Assembly: GCA_026874595.1 (NCBI GenBank)
Contig: CM049318.1
Span: 18,028,241 to 18,092,240 of the forward strand
Length of the DNA stretch: 64,000 nucleotides
DNA from: Sipunculus nudus
Lineage: Eukaryota > Annelida > Sipuncula > Golfingiida > Sipunculidae
Direction: 5' to 3'
The notes beneath the pieces are model-generated. The model was not told where the DNA came from. It was given only the letters and a program-made list of their open reading frames with translations, and ran no database searches. The position numbers and the translations under genes were made by a program. Shown one piece after another: positions 59,385 to 64,000 of the stretch (positions are counted from its first letter, which is position 1; the number at the start of each line of letters is the position of its first letter).

Positions 59385-60660
59385 CTGTAATATAACACAG
59401 ACACGAACACTTTACCCGGGTCAAACAGTAATTTCCATTTACAGCATATTTTATAAAGATTCATTGAGGATAAAATAAAAATGCACATTCGTGTGTAAGG
59501 ATAAATTATTTTCTTGCAGAGGAAGCTATTTTCCCTATATATACGTAGATACTAGGTCTACGACAAATTTCTGACACTTAAAAAGTAGTAGTCCTACATT
59601 CAATAAAATAATTAACATTCAGTTTTTTTTTTTTTTTTTGTTTTTTTTTTCATTTCTAGAAACTGATTATTCTCATTTCATGAAAATACTGTTCAGTCTG
59701 TTAATTATTGGTGCCCTTTTTTGTTTTTTTTTTATTTTATTTATTTTTTTTTTTTTGACATTAAGCGTTCGTTTGGCTTTTGGGCGACAAGACTCTTTAT
59801 AAAGGACTCCAGTATAACACGGGACCCATGAAAATGCTGCTTTTTTCTGCAAGGTTAACCTGAGATTTTACCACACCTTTAATCAAGCATGGTGGTCTGA
59901 CTCACATCGGTCAGTGTTCATATCCATTATCTCCTAATGTTAAGGGATCGATGATAAATCAATATTATTGTACCAAACTAATCTATAAAACTGGACGCGA
60001 TCCAAACCGTTACCGGGCAGATTACATTTCGACCACATGAAAAATGAAACAACCAACATCAAGCTTGTATGTTAAAAACTGCTTTTACTTTACAATTAAA
60101 CCTCTTGAGGGAGTCCTTTTAAATATGACAATGCGAGGGAGGTTAAAACGTTTAAAAACGGCCTATGGTAACAGTTCTTGAAAAGAAAGTGTACCAAAAT
60201 AATGATAATGGTGGAAACCCTTGTCAGAGCAAATTAAAATCGTATTTGATGTCATATAAACTGCGTCATATACTTGTGCTGTGCTTTTATACAGTGGTTT
60301 ACTTCTATGTCAGGGATAAATTAAATTTTTGATGGCATGAAGTTTTTCTTTTTCTGTGACTCTGGAGGAATTAATTGTTATGGAAGTGTGTGTGTGGGGG
60401 GGGGGGGGGGGCAAGGTAAGCGTTCTGCAGCAGAAATATTGAGAAGTGGTGACATCTGTGCTCTGGTTTAGACACTACACCACATCTTAACCGTGATATG
60501 CACCAACCACGCTTAATTAACGCAGTGAAACTTTGGGACAGGAGATCTCTTTATCAAGAAGCGCTGCAAACTCTGACTTAAATGTAACACCACCTTGGCC
60601 AATTTACACTTTAGTTACACGAGTCCTATATAAAACATGGATATTTATGTATTATTTTAC

Positions 60661-60801
60661 CTTGGCACGGTAACCGCTGACAGGGTCGTGTTTCCCTGCC
60701 CTCGCCGCTACAATCTGACGTCACACAGACCCTCTCCCTCGTTTCCTGACCTTCTCCACACTTGACGTCACATGACCAGCTATTCCAGAGGGCCCACATG
60801 C
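60661..60801 (-). CDS. TSR exon U3
   Basis: Reads WALWNSWSCDVKCGEGQETR, then CVTSDCSG, RETRPC and LPCQG. Acceptor TGTTACAG, donor GTAAAA. Confidence 0.9.
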
Positions 60802-61800
60802 CTGTAACACATGCATGTTTCATTATTGGTATATTGGCCGGGAATAATTAATTATGACGGGTTAATAGTGAAATTAATGGGTGTTCTTACGTTACTGTTG
60901 TATTGTTCGGAACAATCGGTTTTTTTCAGCATCCGGAAGAGCCGCCGCCGTCCGTCGTCCCTGGTCCGCAGGCGTATTATGTCCGTCCGCCATAAGCACT
61001 CATAGGTCTATTCGTCTCTCGCTTTTTACTGTAGATATCCTGATCTGTCACTACCCTACTGTCCCTTAAATCGGTCAGTGCGCCGACAAGCACATGGATG
61101 ACAAACACGTGAGATGCAAGAAATTCTCCAAACATATGACGTCACGTTTTGGATTCTACAGCGACACCCCTCTCGATCACAACAAGATCGCTTCAAAAAC
61201 GATATGTGAACGGCGAACTGCGTGTACCCGTCAATTGTCATGTCTCGCCCACAAAGCCTCGTCCGTCATCATGTCTCTTCACTAAGCATACTGCGTCATG
61301 TCCATCATGTCCCGTCCACTAAGGCCCGTCCGTCATCATGCGCTGTTCACTAAGATATATTCACCATCTATCATGCTTGTCCGTTCATCGTTCTTTAGAT
61401 TATATACAAAAAAAGTCACGTGAGGCAGAAGCTGTTGTTAATATTCTGAAAATCGTGGGGTTAGTAGCACTATCTTTAAAACTGACTATTGTATGTTCCA
61501 AAAGTAGGTGCCCCATCAGGCAATTATTCTGTTAAACTTACATACTTAACTCAATTTGACATTAAAATGATGAGCTTCACAACAAAACCATCATTTGTAT
61601 TGAATTTCCATCCATCTGGTTTTTTTTAATCCTGTGGCCAAGTGACATGGCGCCTCTCATGGCTTGGCAGCTTCACCATGAAATTTACATTTTTTAGGAT
61701 ATTTATGACACTTAAAAACCAATCAGCAGCTTATAAATGTAGCTGTTTCAGAATGTGACCAGTGACGCTGACCTTCCTCAATGGGTTTTAGTTGAGATTA

Positions 61801-62250
61801 CGCTCTTTACACAGCGCTTTACCTATAGGTCTTCTACCTATATCCTAAGCGCTGTTGTTTTGACCTCGTAACTTATATCGCTACACTAGAGGGCAGCACT
61901 GTATTTTGGTCCAATCAGATGAGACCCTGTGCTTGAAGACAAAACGGTTTACCATCCAAGCGAGGAATACACGGAGCCAATGTTGTTCATTTCGTTTTGA
62001 ATGACAGCTCATCACCCCGGCAACCGTTTGAACAGGCCACAGGTTCAGAGAGAATGGCCCCCCCACGTGGTTTCTGGGCGGAGCCTGATGCCTGTCTAGT
62101 GTTTATTGACTGGCATTTGGTTGGCTGCTAGTCATATCAGCAGTTTTTCAGCAGACAAGCCAACTGGTGTTTAAGTGCCTCATAAACGGTCAAAGTAGGC
62201 AGCGGGAAAATCAGGAGCTTCTTTAGAAGCGCAAGATTTCCGCTGCCTTG
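61801..62250. repeat. hairpin-ended dispersed repeat, copy 2
   Basis: Second copy in the same orientation with both end hairpins kept. Slightly shorter near its right side (a CACCTG stretch is missing). Confidence 0.8.
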
Positions 62251-62431
62251 GGAGCGTCAGGTGTGATACAAAAATAGACTGTTTTTTTATAAATTAATAA
62301 AATATATGCATGTTATGATTTTGGTTTCATTCTTTTAAATTTTGATATATATACAAATGTTGAAAAGAATCATCATCAAAATAATACGTGCAACTCTTGG
62401 ACTCATGAAGTGATGAGTTAAAGTATACTAC

Positions 62432-62575
62432 CTGGACAGAGGCCCCGCCCACAGTTCCTGGCCTCATGTGAGTGTCCAAGACAGAACCCACGGCACTTCC
62501 GCTTCCGTCTCTCAGCACCGAACCCGCACGTGACTGAACATTCCCATGGTGACCAGGTGGTCCAGCTGGTGACAC
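62432..62575 (-). CDS. TSR exon U2
   Basis: Reads WTTWSPWECSVTCGFGAERR, then CRGFCLGHSHEARNC and LCPG. The middle loop CLGHSHEARNC is shared with U6. Acceptor TCCACCAG, donor GTAGTA. Confidence 0.9.
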
Positions 62576-63337
62576 CTGGTGGAATGTAAGTAGCATTCAC
62601 ATACTAGTATACACTCTCCCCCATTACTTTATCCTGACACCTACGCCATGTTCTGAACGGGGTAGCTACCTTCAGAAGCACTGAGCAATCCCTAAACCTC
62701 CAATTTGAACAACTTAATATTAACACTTATAAGTTTAGTTTACTTTATTTGAGCTGACTGCTGTCATATATCTGCTGGAAAATGTTGCATGTTAGAACTT
62801 TTCGGACATGGCTCATAGCTATAGCATTGTTTCAAATGTATAAGCTAACAATAGAGTAATGCCAAAACTAGGTAGCAGTGAAATCCATGCCGAATGAAAG
62901 TGAAAATAACCTAGATATCAAATATTAAAACTGAACTCTTCATTCAATGCGTAGGAAGATTTTGACGTGTTAAATATAGTTAAAAAAGGTTATTTCTTAC
63001 TACAAAATGTAATATCTTGAAGATAATGTTTCAAACTGAATTCAATCAAGCGTGGGTTGCCTACTTCAATATTTCCTATTTTCATTTGACCTGCAGTACC
63101 ATAAATACGGAAAATTATACCAACAATTTCACATGGTATGTCATTGATATTTTCTTGTTAAAACGAAGTATTTGGATTTTTTTATTTAAAAAAGCATTAG
63201 TTCTCAACTTAGGGAGGCACACTTCTACGGCTTAACCTATGTCTATGAATCATAGGTTAACTATATTGTCGGAAGTGATGAAGTGGGTGTGAAACTTGAA
63301 TGGGATTTTCTCTGTGTTTTATGTACCTGTGTCTTAC

Positions 63338-63484
63338 CTGTGCAAGAAGGCCTCTGACACCTCCGCCTCTGTGTAGAGTCTCCTATACATTTTTCTGCTG
63401 AACACACCCTCACACGTGTCTCCATGCCGACCCCGCACTGGACGTCACATCTCCATGGTCCCCATTCACCCCATGCTCCAAAAC
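63338..63484 (-). CDS. TSR exon U1
   Basis: Reads WGEWGPWRCDVQCGVGMETR, then CSAEKCIG, TQRRRC and PSCTG. Acceptor TAATTCAG, donor GTAAGA. First TSR visible from the right edge; the preceding exon is outside. Confidence 0.9.
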
Positions 63485-64000
63485 CTGAATTAAGTGAGGT
63501 TAATTACGTAATGCGGAATACACATTACTTTAAACAGCCAATAAATTTCATTTGTCTTTCTTGCTCCAATTCTTTATCAATACATCTGCCCATTGGCATT
63601 AAGGTAACATCGCTGTCCAAAACCCCTCATTCAAAATCATCTAACACGTCATTTAAAATTAATTATAGACCCACGTCATTTAAAAATAAGATTAGACCCA
63701 TAAATTATGTTGCATTTTCACCCTGGTACAGTGTTTATGCTGATAATATACATATTTTAGAAATGATCATTCAATTTAATAAATTTTAACATTTTAAATT
63801 TTGAAAAAATAAACAGTACACAATTTTAAGCTCACGGTAATAGCATACAAGCATCTTTTTTAGCGGCAAATATTAAACTACATTACAATATCAATATCTC
63901 GAATTCATTTTCCCCCTCTATATTCAATAATATAGATAATTAGCTTAACCAGATGTGAACAATGTTTTGATATCAAACGACTAGTTAAAATATCTTGTTT

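Larger units (their letters stand above)
53782..63484 (-). other. gene or gene segment: nine TSR exons U1-U9
   Basis: Nine phase-1-entering TSR exons in the same orientation as the main gene and upstream of its signal-peptide exon. They form a subfamily with SWxCDVTCGxG cores and PCQG endings (U3-U5), and U2 and U6 share CLGHSHEARNC. The 5' end lies right of the window. The 3' end is either U9 itself (in-frame TAA 8 bases past its last full codon), a short exon further left, or splicing into the main gene. Confidence 0.7.

Overview
The window is animal nuclear DNA: AT-rich, intron-rich, full of (TA)n tracts, and with single-domain exons bounded by GT..AG introns, nearly all on the minus strand. 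Dispersed repeats ending in GGACGGACGG-type tracts, the MITE-like elements and a Penelope-like retroelement fit a lophotrochozoan invertebrate, most likely a mollusc. That placement is an inference from repeat style and gene type.

Main gene (minus strand, 48105 down to 952, continuing past the left edge). It opens with a signal-peptide exon (47996-48105) and two very short exons (34 nt and 22 nt) whose phases join exactly. Next come a thrombospondin type 1 repeat (TSR), a MAM domain split over three exons (36259-33396), and 36 further TSR exons, called T2-T37 here. Each TSR is one exon that starts and ends in phase 1, so exons can be duplicated, lost or skipped without a frameshift. No transmembrane segment or stop exon is seen in the window, so the visible product is a secreted, modular extracellular protein with a MAM domain and TSRs. 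No orthologue name can be assigned.

Upstream gene or upstream part of the same gene (63484 down to 53782): nine further TSR exons (U1-U9) on the minus strand, with SWxCDVTCG-type cores. U9 is unusual: its splice donor is in phase 0 and an in-frame TAA follows at once. It may therefore be a last exon. Alternatively it could splice in frame into the 22-nt exon at 41941, which would make the 48.1 kb signal-peptide exon an internal alternative start.

The locus appears to be evolving fast. A block at 22.4-25.8 kb holds six intact, nearly identical TSR exons on a repeat of about 545 bp, with a truncated exon and a stop-containing exon at its downstream edge. At least four dead TSR exons can be recognised (22.0, 22.4, 28.2, 58.6 kb), and one intact exon (27.8 kb) has GC in place of the donor GT.

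The most striking pattern: at three places (1.4-1.8, 3.0-3.7 and 52.75-53.8 kb) a minisatellite fills the start of the intron after a TSR exon, and its unit is the last bases of that exon plus its 5' splice site. This gives tandem arrays of decoy exon ends and decoy donors. I know of no described class for this.

The rest is intron or intergenic DNA with microsatellites, a decayed inverted pair of Penelope-like fragments (39.0-41.0 kb), a MITE-like element (28.7 kb), a hairpin-ended repeat in two copies (46.2 and 61.8 kb), and a cluster of a 15-nt word in both orientations (36.8-37.7 kb). No tRNA, rRNA or CRISPR array was recognised.
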